From an uncultured Clostridium sp. (GTDB lineage Bacteria; Bacillota; Clostridia; Lachnospirales; Lachnospiraceae), in contig CALHQJ010000011.1 in NCBI GenBank assembly GCA_938036545.1, positions 1 to 9,153 of the forward strand: a stretch of 9,153 bases of DNA. The letters are read 5' to 3'. The translations under genes and the position numbers were made by a program. Positions 1 through 6,691 of this stretch are shown here, piece after piece (position 1 is the first letter of the stretch; each line of letters begins with the position of its first letter). Below the pieces are notes generated by a model. It searched no databases. It saw nothing but the letters and a program-made list of their open reading frames with translations, and was not told the DNA's origin.

Positions 1-491
1 ATATTTTTGCGGAAAATGCGTGGTATTTCAGAAATGCACTTGTCCGTGCAAACTACACGAACCTGCAAAAGGGTATCCATGAAACAACAGAATATTTGGA
101 AGCGTTTCTCAGAAATCTGCTTATGGATGAGAAAAATGAGCTTCATAATCGAAATCTTCACATAAGTGGACGTTTGAATGAAGAAAAAGTGGACATTGAA
201 GATAGGAAAGTGGATATTGAGAACCGAAAAGTGGATATTCAAGACAAGAAAGTGTACATTGAACGTGTACTTTTCCAAAAAAGCGGTGATTTCTCGGCAA
301 AAACGACAGTTCACATTTATAGACTCTTTGAGAAGTTTGGTTTTGATGAAGTATTTGGAAGAAGTGCGGTTATGGAACTTCTTGAGTTAAAAGGATCAGG
401 TGCATCCAAACTTCTTTCTAATTTGGTGCAGGCAGATATTATTGAACCAGTATCCGGTTATGGAAAAGGAAAATATAAGTTTATCAAGTAA
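1..491 (+). CDS. fic: Fic-family protein, C-terminal fragment (5' end outside window)
   Basis: The frame is open from the left edge of the window (first full codon at 3) to TAA at 489-491, so this is the 3' end of a longer gene. The first residues (FAENAWYFRNALVRANY) and the later stretch NELHNRN resemble the helical end of a Fic domain. They are followed by a charged repeat linker (about 183-263) and a terminal winged-helix-like module (SAKTTVHIYRLFEKFGF, then RSAVMELLELKGSGASKLLSNL, then a YGKGKYKF wing). Fic proteins usually transfer AMP to target hydroxyl groups through an HPFxxGNGR motif. That motif would lie upstream, so activity cannot be judged here. An internal TTG at 96 could be mistaken for a start, but the reading continues well before it. 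The segment is visibly more A/T-rich than the genes to its right, which fits mobile or accessory DNA. The family call is by recognition of the C-terminal pattern only. Confidence 0.75.
   Translation, partial: IFAENAWYFRNALVRANYTNLQKGIHETTEYLEAFLRNLLMDEKNELHNRNLHISGRLNEEKVDIEDRKVDIENRKVDIQDKKVYIERVLFQKSGDFSAKTTVHIYRLFEKFGFDEVFGRSAVMELLELKGSGASKLLSNLVQADIIEPVSGYGKGKYKFIK
186..263 (+). repeat. 21-bp in-frame tandem repeat (about four units) in the Fic tail
   Basis: Codons for K-V-D/Y-I recur exactly every 21 bases, starting at 186, 207, 228 and 249, giving the heptads KVDIEDR, KVDIENR, KVDIQDK and KVYIE. Nucleotide identity between units is high (AAAGTGGAYATT is shared by the first three), so this looks like recent tandem duplication. 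The heptad spacing with V and I at a/d-like positions and charged residues elsewhere suggests a coiled-coil linker between the Fic core and the C-terminal winged helix. The coiled coil is inferred; the repeat is seen directly. Confidence 0.85.
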
Positions 492-500
492 GAAGCGCAT

Positions 501-557
501 AAAAAACGAGGGAGTATCGCTCCACAACTGACTAATCAGTTATTTTGCGACACTCCC
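501..557 (-). terminator. Rho-independent terminator of ohyA (two-tier hairpin)
   Basis: Arms 510-520 and 547-557 pair over 11 positions. The one mismatch on the plus strand (A516/C551) becomes a G-U pair in the minus-strand RNA. An inner perfect hairpin, AACTGA-CTAA-TCAGTT, lies at 526-541. On the minus strand the outer stem is followed within a few bases by a run of six T (complement of 501-506). It starts about 25 bases past the ohyA stop codon. There is no T-run on the plus-strand side, so it should serve ohyA and not the converging Fic gene. Confidence 0.8.
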
Positions 558-581
558 CGTGAGACCGCTTTACAATTATGA

Positions 582-2357
582 CTAAATAAGGCCGTATTCT
601 TTTAACAGCTTTTCAATATCAGTACCGTGAATTTTCTTTAACACTTCTTTTAATGCAATTTTTTGCTTTAAATTCAGATCCATGTCGGTGATCTTTTTCC
701 CGTCTCGAAGTTTCACAGCGGCGTCTAAAAGATTGCGGATATCATAGACGCTTCCCCAGACTTCCGGTACGCCCCGTTCTACAGAAAGAAGGGTATAGAC
801 GGCTTCCATGGCAGTGCGGATGGAATATTCTGTAGTAAATATGGTATCCCGCTGAGTTTCCGCAAATTGTCCCAGGAAGGCAAAATTAACGGCGTTTTTG
901 GGAACTACCAGAGGTCTGTCCTCATAGGCTCTGGGCATGAAAAATGCGGTGATATAAGGCATCATACAGGGTACGGTATTGGCGCTGTGCTCCGCCATAT
1001 CTTCAATTTCTGACTCCGGCACGCCTATATGGTACAGCCACTCCATACAGATCTCCTTACCGGTACAGTCACGCATAGGTTTTTTAACAAAGTCTCCGGA
1101 CTTATCAGAAAACAGGCCGTAAACCCACACCAGAAGCTGATCCTTGGGCTGCTCCCGAAACTGGGGCTGGCGGTTGATGGTCCAGCTTAAAAGCCAGGAA
1201 GAATCTTTTACGGTTACAATACCGCCAGTAACTACCTTGCCGGAAAACGGATCTCGTTTGCAGATATTTTTTATATAAGGAACAATACGCTGATCCAGGG
1301 TCTGAACGGTGGCACTCATCCAGTTGGTCTGTTCTGGATCATAGCAGAACTTTTCAGGGTGACCAAACTCTGTACATTGAGCAGCGATTTTTTTCCACAT
1401 ATCCCATCCGCCGCCTTCTTTCAACTGTGGGTTAAATTCCGCAGGAGTATGCTGGCTTCCAATGGAAGAATTTTCTACACATCCGCCGTTGGTGATAAAT
1501 ACCAGATCCTGTTCCGTAAGTCCAATGGAATCTGGCTTGCCATCTTTCAGCAAATCGATTTGCACCGCCATTTTTTTAGACGAAGAGCAGTCAAACAGCA
1601 CATTGGTAACCTTTACCCCATAGTGGAACTGGACATGAAAGCTTTCCAAATATTGAACCATGGGAAGAATCATGGATTCATACTGGTTGTATTTCGTAAA
1701 ACGCAGGGCAGAAAAATCCGGCAGTCCTCCGATATGGTGAATATAGCGCTGCACATAACGCTTCATTTCCAAAGCGCTGTGCCAGTTTTCAAAGGCAAAC
1801 ATGGTACGCCAGTAAAGCCAGAAATTGGAATCCAGAACTTCTTCGTCAAATACATCGGTAATGCGTTTGTTTTCCAGAGCCTCATCAGGAGTAAAAAACA
1901 GTTCCATGATTTCCATGGCACCTTTGTCAGAAATAGAAAATTTGCCGTCGGTATGGGCGTCCTGGCCTCTGTTTACCGTAGCGCGGCAGAGGGAGTAATT
2001 GGGATCATCTTTGTTGAGCCAGTAGTATTCATCCAGTACAGAGACGCCGTCTGTTTCGATAGAAGGGATGGAACGGAACAGATCCCACATACACTCAAAA
2101 TGGTTGTCCATTTCCCGCCCGCCTCTCATCACATAGCCTACGTTTTCAAATTTCCAGCCGTCGCAGGCTCCGCCAGGAAGGGATTCTTTTTCGAGAATGT
2201 GGATATGTTCCCCTTTCATCTGTCCATCACGAACCAGATAACAGGCAGCCGCTAAAGCAGCAAGGCCGCTTCCTACAATATATGCAGACTTTCCATCAAC
2301 GCCTTCCGGCTTTCTGGGCCGTGCAAATGCTTCATAGTTTCCGCTTGAATAATACAT
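582..2357 (-). CDS. ohyA: Oleate hydratase (MCRA family, FAD-binding)
   Basis: The 591-residue product matches the oleate hydratase / 67-kDa myosin-cross-reactive antigen family in length and motifs. These cytosolic or membrane-associated FAD enzymes add water to cis-9 double bonds, turning oleate into 10-hydroxystearate (EC 4.2.1.53), which detoxifies unsaturated fatty acids. Visible elements: a Rossmann FAD loop GSGLAALAAACYLVRDG (29-45); the strand ending in the ribose-binding acid, HILEKESLPGG (53-63); RGGREM (78-83) with E82; Y201 in KRY (199-201); FITNGG (288-292); and the C-terminal FAD contact NFAFLGQFAET (491-501). E82 and Y201 fall at the positions I recall as catalytic in the Staphylococcus aureus enzyme. 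The start is supported by AGGAGG eight bases upstream of the ATG. The gene is complete, lies 133 bp downstream of the co-oriented TetR-type gene, and has its own terminator. No clear sigma-A promoter was found in the gap, so read-through from the regulator gene is possible. Confidence 0.95.
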   Translation of the reverse strand: MYYSSGNYEAFARPRKPEGVDGKSAYIVGSGLAALAAACYLVRDGQMKGEHIHILEKESLPGGACDGWKFENVGYVMRGGREMDNHFECMWDLFRSIPSIETDGVSVLDEYYWLNKDDPNYSLCRATVNRGQDAHTDGKFSISDKGAMEIMELFFTPDEALENKRITDVFDEEVLDSNFWLYWRTMFAFENWHSALEMKRYVQRYIHHIGGLPDFSALRFTKYNQYESMILPMVQYLESFHVQFHYGVKVTNVLFDCSSSKKMAVQIDLLKDGKPDSIGLTEQDLVFITNGGCVENSSIGSQHTPAEFNPQLKEGGGWDMWKKIAAQCTEFGHPEKFCYDPEQTNWMSATVQTLDQRIVPYIKNICKRDPFSGKVVTGGIVTVKDSSWLLSWTINRQPQFREQPKDQLLVWVYGLFSDKSGDFVKKPMRDCTGKEICMEWLYHIGVPESEIEDMAEHSANTVPCMMPYITAFFMPRAYEDRPLVVPKNAVNFAFLGQFAETQRDTIFTTEYSIRTAMEAVYTLLSVERGVPEVWGSVYDIRNLLDAAVKLRDGKKITDMDLNLKQKIALKEVLKKIHGTDIEKLLKEYGLI

Positions 2358-2441
2358 AAACCGTACCTCCTGTAAGTTCGTTTTTGATAGCTACAGGGTA
2401 ACAGGTTTCGGAATATGTCTCAATAAACAGAAATCCCGCCA

Positions 2442-2458
2442 TGATAAGAAACTTATCA
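2442..2458. promoter_or_regulatory. Perfect 17-bp palindrome, candidate operator upstream of ohyA
   Basis: TGATAAG-AAA-CTTATCA is a perfect 7-bp inverted repeat with a 3-bp centre, 84 bases upstream of the ohyA start. It is A/T-rich and no T-run follows it on either strand, so it is a poor terminator and a better candidate for a dimeric regulator site. A further half-site, TTATCA, sits at 2483-2488 next to the end of the regulator gene. The binding protein is unknown; the neighbouring TetR-type regulator is the obvious candidate. Confidence 0.45.
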
Positions 2459-2490
2459 CAGCAGGACAGATTGTAAAAAAAATTATCATT

Positions 2491-3066
2491 TTAAGGGTTT
2501 TGATGGGGATTCTCTAAGGAAAAGCGGTTTAAGGCAGAGGCAATGCTGCCCTGCATAAGAAGGGCCAGCCGCTCAATTAAAACTTCCGGATCTTCTTTCA
2601 TTTCTCCACGAATCCAGTCCAACATCAGTCCCACAAATCCATACTTGTAAAAGTGGGCGATAAATTCTTTATCTTTCTGGCGCACATTCAGCCCGACGGC
2701 CTGTTCTTCCACCACGCCAATCAGTAAATCATAGGTAAGACGGTATAAGTACCGTTCGATTTGTTCTCTGCTGACCGAACGGTATACGTTGAGAACGAAA
2801 GGCTTGTTTTCTAAAACTGCCTGGAAAATCTGCAGAAAGCCCTGCTGCCAGGTGCTGTAGGTCTTTTTTCCGGCCAGGGCCTGTCTGGCGTCTTCCTCAC
2901 AGGCCCATTCTACCAGATCGTAAATATCTTTAAAATGATAATAAAAGGTCATGCGGTTAATGCCGCAGTCGTCTGTTAAATCTGTAATGGTAATTTTATC
3001 TAACGGCTTTTTCAACAGCATATTTTTCAGGGAAGCTTCCAGAGCCCGTTTGGTAATTTGCGACAT
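2491..3066 (-). CDS. TetR/AcrR-family transcriptional regulator
   Basis: The protein has 191 residues from the ATG at 3066, typical for TetR family members. The N-terminal domain has the helix-turn-helix around residues 26-46 (ITITDLTDDCGINRMTFYYHF), with the family's TFYYHFKD recognition-helix end. The remainder is helical (YKYGFVGLMLDWIRG at 141-155, LALLMQGSI at 167-175) and resembles the C-terminal domain of the DhaS-like TetR subgroup. An upstream in-frame extension to 3318 is open but reads as low-complexity Phe/Leu/Ser-rich sequence. The GGAAGG ribosome site eight bases before 3066 and a promoter at 3107-3136 both favour the shorter start. The gene is divergent from the exporter operon and co-oriented with ohyA, so either or both are plausible targets. 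Ligand and operator are not known from sequence. Confidence 0.9.
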   Translation of the reverse strand: MSQITKRALEASLKNMLLKKPLDKITITDLTDDCGINRMTFYYHFKDIYDLVEWACEEDARQALAGKKTYSTWQQGFLQIFQAVLENKPFVLNVYRSVSREQIERYLYRLTYDLLIGVVEEQAVGLNVRQKDKEFIAHFYKYGFVGLMLDWIRGEMKEDPEVLIERLALLMQGSIASALNRFSLENPHQNP

Positions 3067-3106
3067 GCAATCATCCTTCCTTTTTGTATAATGGGGACTT
3101 TCCAAG

Positions 3107-3136
3107 ATTATAACACGAAAGAAAATCCAATGTAAA
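3107..3136 (-). promoter_or_regulatory. Sigma-A-type promoter of the TetR-family gene
   Basis: On the minus strand, TTTACA (complement of 3131-3136) and a perfect TATAAT (complement of 3107-3112) are separated by 18 bp. This places transcription start near 3100, about 34 bases before the ATG at 3066. A short inverted repeat, CTTTC (3098-3102) / GAAAG (3117-3121), is centred exactly on the -10 box and could be an autoregulatory site. No equally convincing promoter was found on the plus strand for the exporter genes; a TATAAA at 3187-3192 lacks a good -35. Confidence 0.65.
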
Positions 3137-3212
3137 CGGCTGAAAAAGTTTTTATTTTTTTGAAGCAGGAGGAAGAGGACAATCGTTATAAAAAAAAGAA
3201 GCGGATCATAAC

Positions 3213-3218
3213 AGGAGG
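3213..3218 (+). promoter_or_regulatory. Ribosome binding site that sets the adaptor gene start
   Basis: AGGAGG at 3213-3218 directly abuts an in-frame ATG at 3219, too close to serve it. The next ATG at 3228 is nine bases downstream, a normal spacing, so 3228 is taken as the start and the product loses the residues MKR. Confidence 0.75.
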
Positions 3219-3227
3219 ATGAAGCGG

Positions 3228-4631
3228 ATGAGTGAAAAAGATAGAGAACAGGATATTGACAGACAGGTAGAAGAGCTTTTAAAGGAAGCGCCTGTTGGGA
3301 AAAAGAGCAGGAAAACAAGACGTCCTATGACAAAAAAGAAAAAAATTGTAATCGGGTGTGCTGGCGTAGCAGCCGCCCTTTTACTGGGGATGAAGCTGTT
3401 TGGCGGAACGAAAGAGATAGTGCCTGTGGTTCAGACGGCGTCGCTGGAAAAAGGGGATATTCAGAACATTTTATCAGTCAGTGGTCCGGTATCCGGCACG
3501 GACAGCGTAGATGTGGTTTCCAATATTCATGCGGAAATAAAAAGCATTGCGGTAAAAGAAGGAGATCGGGTGACAGAAGGCCAGCTTTTGGCAGAGGTGG
3601 ACGATTCGGATTTGCTGAAAGAGCTGGAAATTGCTCAAAATTCCTATGATTTGGCAGTAGCTCAAAAGGAAGAGAAGCTTCGGGATACGAAAAACGGGTA
3701 CGAAAAAGCCGTGCAGGATTATGAGGCAGCTCAGGCCAACTATAACAGACAGAGTGTGCTGGCTCAGGCAGGAGGCATTTCCGCAGTAGAGCTGGAGCAG
3801 GCCGCTAACGCCCTGGCAGACGCCAAACGGGCAGTAGACGGGTATACGCTGGAAAATGGACAGGTTGTAACCGATAAGTCCTATGACCTGCAAATTAAAA
3901 ATGCCCAGTATAACCTGGATAAGGCCAGGGAAAATGTAGAAGAAGCCAAAATCAAAGCCCCCATTTCCGGTACGGTAGTCAGAGTCAACAGCAAGGTTGG
4001 ACAGTTTGCAGATAAGCCTGACGAAAATGAACCGATTTTTATTATTGAAAATCTGGAAAATCTGGAATTGGAGATTAAAATCAGTGAATATTCTATAGGT
4101 AAGGTGAAAACAGGGCAGAAGGCAGAGATTACAGCCGATATTTTAGGAGGAGAAAGCGTACAGGGAGAAGTAACAGCTATTTCTCCCACTGGTGAGGAAA
4201 AAGGCGGCGGTTCAACGGAGCGGGTCATTCCTACCATTATTCGTGTGATGGACAACAATACCAGGCTAATTGCGGGAATTACGGCCAAGGCAGCTATTGT
4301 GCTGGAAGAAGCCCAGGATACCTGGGTAGTACCAATTTCTGCCCTGCATACTGCGCCGGATGGTACAACTTTTATTGTAACCGTAGAAAATAATACCTGT
4401 CATATGGTTCCTGTAACAACAGGTATTGAAAGCGACATCAGTGTAGAAATTGCTCCGGCAGAAGGCGCAGAGTTAATGGAAGAAATGGACTATATCGTTA
4501 CGCCTGATCCGGCATTGACAGAGGGCGCTCAGGTAACGGCAGTTCCGGCAGCAGGTTCTGTCCCTGCAGCTGCTGACACTACAGAGGAAACGCCGGAAGA
4601 AACCGAAAGCAGCTTAGCTGAGACAGAATAG
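3228..4631 (+). CDS. Efflux adaptor (MacA/HlyD-type membrane-fusion protein)
   Basis: This 467-residue protein is anchored by one membrane segment (about 40-58, IVIGCAGVAAALLLGMKLF) after a highly charged cytoplasmic tail. Outside the membrane it has the adaptor order: first half of the lipoyl-like domain (about 97-128, with VKEGDRVTEGQLLAEVDDSD), a helical hairpin rich in Ala, Glu, Gln and Lys (about 130-240), the second lipoyl half (IKAPISGTVVRVNSKVGQ, 242-259), beta-barrel strands (about 277-360), and a membrane-proximal domain. The last 27 residues are a low-complexity Ala/Thr/Glu tail. In MacAB-type systems such proteins bind the permease and help pass substrate outward; Gram-positive versions work without TolC. 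It starts the operon, with 10 bases between its stop and the ATPase start. The substrate cannot be read from the sequence. The transcript is divergent from the TetR-type gene. Confidence 0.9.
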   Translation: MSEKDREQDIDRQVEELLKEAPVGKKSRKTRRPMTKKKKIVIGCAGVAAALLLGMKLFGGTKEIVPVVQTASLEKGDIQNILSVSGPVSGTDSVDVVSNIHAEIKSIAVKEGDRVTEGQLLAEVDDSDLLKELEIAQNSYDLAVAQKEEKLRDTKNGYEKAVQDYEAAQANYNRQSVLAQAGGISAVELEQAANALADAKRAVDGYTLENGQVVTDKSYDLQIKNAQYNLDKARENVEEAKIKAPISGTVVRVNSKVGQFADKPDENEPIFIIENLENLELEIKISEYSIGKVKTGQKAEITADILGGESVQGEVTAISPTGEEKGGGSTERVIPTIIRVMDNNTRLIAGITAKAAIVLEEAQDTWVVPISALHTAPDGTTFIVTVENNTCHMVPVTTGIESDISVEIAPAEGAELMEEMDYIVTPDPALTEGAQVTAVPAAGSVPAAADTTEETPEETESSLAETE

Positions 4632-4641
4632 GGGGCATTTT

Positions 4642-5466
4642 ATGGAAATGAAATGGAAACTTCCCTGGAAGCAGAAAAAAATGCCTTCATACCTGACGGA
4701 AAATGTACAGGAGGATTTAATCCGATTGGAAAATCTGGTGAAGATTTACGATACGGGAGCTATTAAGGTATTAGGTTTAAAGAAAATCAACCTGACTATC
4801 AAACGGGGAGAGTTTGTAGCAATTATGGGTCAGTCTGGTTCAGGAAAATCCACCCTGATGAATATTTTAGGATGTCTGGATCGGCCCACTTTGGGACATT
4901 ATTACTTAGACGGAGTTGATACGGCAGCGTTAACTCCCAATGAACTTTCCGATATTCGGAATCGAAAAATCGGATTTGTATTCCAGTCCTTTAACCTGAT
5001 TTCCAGAACTTCAGCAGTAAAGAATGTGGAGATTCCCATGATTTACGCCCACAGAACCAAGAAAGAGAGACGGGAGAGAGCGCTGATTTTGCTGGAAAAG
5101 GTAGGCCTTGGAAAACGGTTTGAACATATGCCAAATGAGCTGTCCGGAGGCCAGAGGCAGAGGGTGGCCATTGCCAGAGCCCTTGCCAATGAACCGCCTC
5201 TGATTTTGGCAGACGAACCTACAGGAAATCTGGACACCGCATCTTCCATTGAGATTATGGAGATTTTCAGCGAGCTTCACAGGGAAGGAGCTACGGTAGT
5301 CGTGGTTACTCATGAGGAAAATATTGCTGCATTTACCCATCGGATTATCCGGTTTCAGGACGGAAACGTAATCAGTGATGAGAAAAATCCCAATCCAACT
5401 GTTACCGGCCATGAGAATCATATGGAAGGGCTTTACCACGTCCGTGAAGCCGGAAAGGAGGCATGA
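4642..5466 (+). CDS. ABC transporter ATP-binding protein (MacB/LolD type)
   Basis: The 274-residue product is a complete nucleotide-binding domain for a MacAB-like exporter. Visible motifs: Walker A GQSGSGKST (63-71), Q-loop Q115 in FVFQSFNLI, signature LSGGQRQRVAIARAL (167-181), Walker B LILADEP (187-193) with catalytic E192, the D-loop GNLD, and switch H224 in VTHEE. The sequence around LSGGQ and FQSFNL is typical of the LolD/MacB/FtsE group that powers mechanotransmission or lipoprotein and peptide export. It carries about 28 extra N-terminal residues (basic and Trp-rich, KWKLPWKQKK) and a C-terminal extension of about 30 residues beyond the usual core, both of unknown role. AGGGGG just after the adaptor stop is the likely ribosome site. 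ATP and ADP binding in the cytoplasm is expected; the substrate is unknown. Confidence 0.95.
   Translation: MEMKWKLPWKQKKMPSYLTENVQEDLIRLENLVKIYDTGAIKVLGLKKINLTIKRGEFVAIMGQSGSGKSTLMNILGCLDRPTLGHYYLDGVDTAALTPNELSDIRNRKIGFVFQSFNLISRTSAVKNVEIPMIYAHRTKKERRERALILLEKVGLGKRFEHMPNELSGGQRQRVAIARALANEPPLILADEPTGNLDTASSIEIMEIFSELHREGATVVVVTHEENIAAFTHRIIRFQDGNVISDEKNPNPTVTGHENHMEGLYHVREAGKEA
5454..5461 (+). promoter_or_regulatory. Ribosome binding site that sets the permease start
   Basis: AAAGGAGG lies at the end of the ATPase gene. It is one base from an ATG at 5463 (which would overlap the ATPase stop as ATGA) and seven bases from an in-frame ATG at 5469. Spacing favours 5469. Translational coupling to the ATPase gene is likely either way. 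Confidence 0.7.
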
Positions 5467-5468
5467 AT

Positions 5469-6680
5469 ATGCTGCTTGAAAATATGTCTATGGCGTTTCA
5501 TGCCATTAAAGCCAATAAAATGAGAGCCTTTTTAACCATGCTTGGAATTATTATCGGCATTGGCTCCGTTATCTCCATTGTTTCCATTGGAGATACCATG
5601 AGAAGCATGTTTACCGATCTGTATAAAGACGTAGGTCTTACCCAGGCGTTTATTTCCATTGGATACTGGGTGGAAGACGTTCATCAAAGCGATTACTTTA
5701 CACTGGATGATTTAGACCGGATTGAAGAGGTATTTGGAGATGAAATCGCTTATATAGACAGTAATGCCTACGCCACATCCAAGGTTCAGGCAGGCAGAAT
5801 CACCATGGATTTTGAGTTTACGGGAATCGATTACAATTACATGGATGTCCAGCCCGTAACCATGGTGGCAGGCCGTTATCTCAACGAAGGCGATATTTTG
5901 GGAAGAAAGAAAAATATTGTCATTGAAGAACAGAGCGCCATTAATCTGTTTGGAACAGCAGACGCAGTGGGAAAGACTTTCCGTACTACCATTTACGGAA
6001 ATACAGATGAATATAATATTGTAGGCGTTTACCGAAAGGAAATGAGTCCCTTTATGGCTCTTATGATGGGAGGGGGAGGCGACACGGGAAAGGCTTTTAT
6101 TCCCTATACGATACTGACCTGGCCAAACGATTACTTTTATGCCTGCCATGTTTTTGCAAAGGATGGCGTTGATTTGCCGGATTTCTTTAACCGTCTCAAC
6201 CGTTTTGTTGCAAAAACCAAGGGCAGAGCTCCGGAAGATTACTACGTTCAGACAGCTATTGACGAGATGGCGAGCGTGGACAGCATGATGGGAGGAATTT
6301 CTGCCGCAGTAGGAGGAATTGCCGCAATCTCCTTACTGGTAGGGGGCATTGGCATTATGAATATTATGCTGGTATCCGTTACGGAACGTACCAGAGAAAT
6401 CGGCATCCGAAAGGCACTGGGAGCCAGAACCAGAGACGTGTTGATTCAGTTTCTGACAGAGTCGGCCCTGCTGTCTGCTTTTGGAGGGATTCTGGGAGTA
6501 GCGCTGTCAGTGGGACTGGTAAGCCTGGGCGGCATGGCTTTTGGAATACCGGTAGTAGTAAAGCCAGGAGTCGTCATTATGGCAGTCTCGTTTTCTGCTG
6601 TGGTGGGAATCTTTTTTGGCCTTTATCCGGCGTCGAAGGCTGCAAAAGCAGACCCCATCGACGCACTAAGATATGAATAA
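5469..6680 (+). CDS. ABC exporter permease (MacB/FtsX type)
   Basis: The product has 403 residues from the preferred start at 5469 (405 if 5463 is used). It shows the MacB layout: one N-terminal membrane helix (about 20-40, FLTMLGIIIGIGSVISIVSIG), a large extracytoplasmic domain (about 45-270), and three C-terminal membrane helices (about 275-303, 329-357 and 366-388). The cytoplasmic loop TERTREIGIRKALGA (306-320) is the FtsX-family region that contacts the ATPase, and the end PASKAAKADPIDALRYE (387-403) is typical of MacB. Such permeases do not form a classic channel; they transmit ATP-driven movement to the extracellular side. With the adaptor and ATPase it forms a complete tripartite-like exporter lacking TolC. 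The substrate is unknown; family members move macrolides, peptides, lipids or lipoproteins. The gene ends only 11 bases before the converging thiD stop codon. Confidence 0.93.
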   Translation: MLLENMSMAFHAIKANKMRAFLTMLGIIIGIGSVISIVSIGDTMRSMFTDLYKDVGLTQAFISIGYWVEDVHQSDYFTLDDLDRIEEVFGDEIAYIDSNAYATSKVQAGRITMDFEFTGIDYNYMDVQPVTMVAGRYLNEGDILGRKKNIVIEEQSAINLFGTADAVGKTFRTTIYGNTDEYNIVGVYRKEMSPFMALMMGGGGDTGKAFIPYTILTWPNDYFYACHVFAKDGVDLPDFFNRLNRFVAKTKGRAPEDYYVQTAIDEMASVDSMMGGISAAVGGIAAISLLVGGIGIMNIMLVSVTERTREIGIRKALGARTRDVLIQFLTESALLSAFGGILGVALSVGLVSLGGMAFGIPVVVKPGVVIMAVSFSAVVGIFFGLYPASKAAKADPIDALRYE

Positions 6681-6691
6681 AAGGTAACAGT

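Noticed and set aside
1359..2255. A 298-codon open frame on the plus strand opposite ohyA.
   Set aside because: It lies wholly antisense to a well-supported oleate hydratase gene, has no recognisable domain or good ribosome site, and its His/Phe/Arg-rich composition is what a shadow frame gives.
2358..2490. A dedicated sigma-A promoter for ohyA.
   Set aside because: Candidate -10 boxes (such as TATCAT or TACAAT on the minus strand) lack a -35 at 16-18 bp, so no promoter is called.
3087..3092. A plus-strand TATAAT as the exporter promoter.
   Set aside because: No -35 hexamer is found at acceptable spacing, and it lies more than 130 bases before the adaptor start in a region better explained as the regulator's leader.
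3067..3318. An upstream in-frame extension of the TetR-type gene to 3318.
   Set aside because: It would overlap the divergent adaptor gene, contain the promoter, and add a low-complexity hydrophobic stretch before a normal TetR N-terminus; the ATG at 3066 has a ribosome site.
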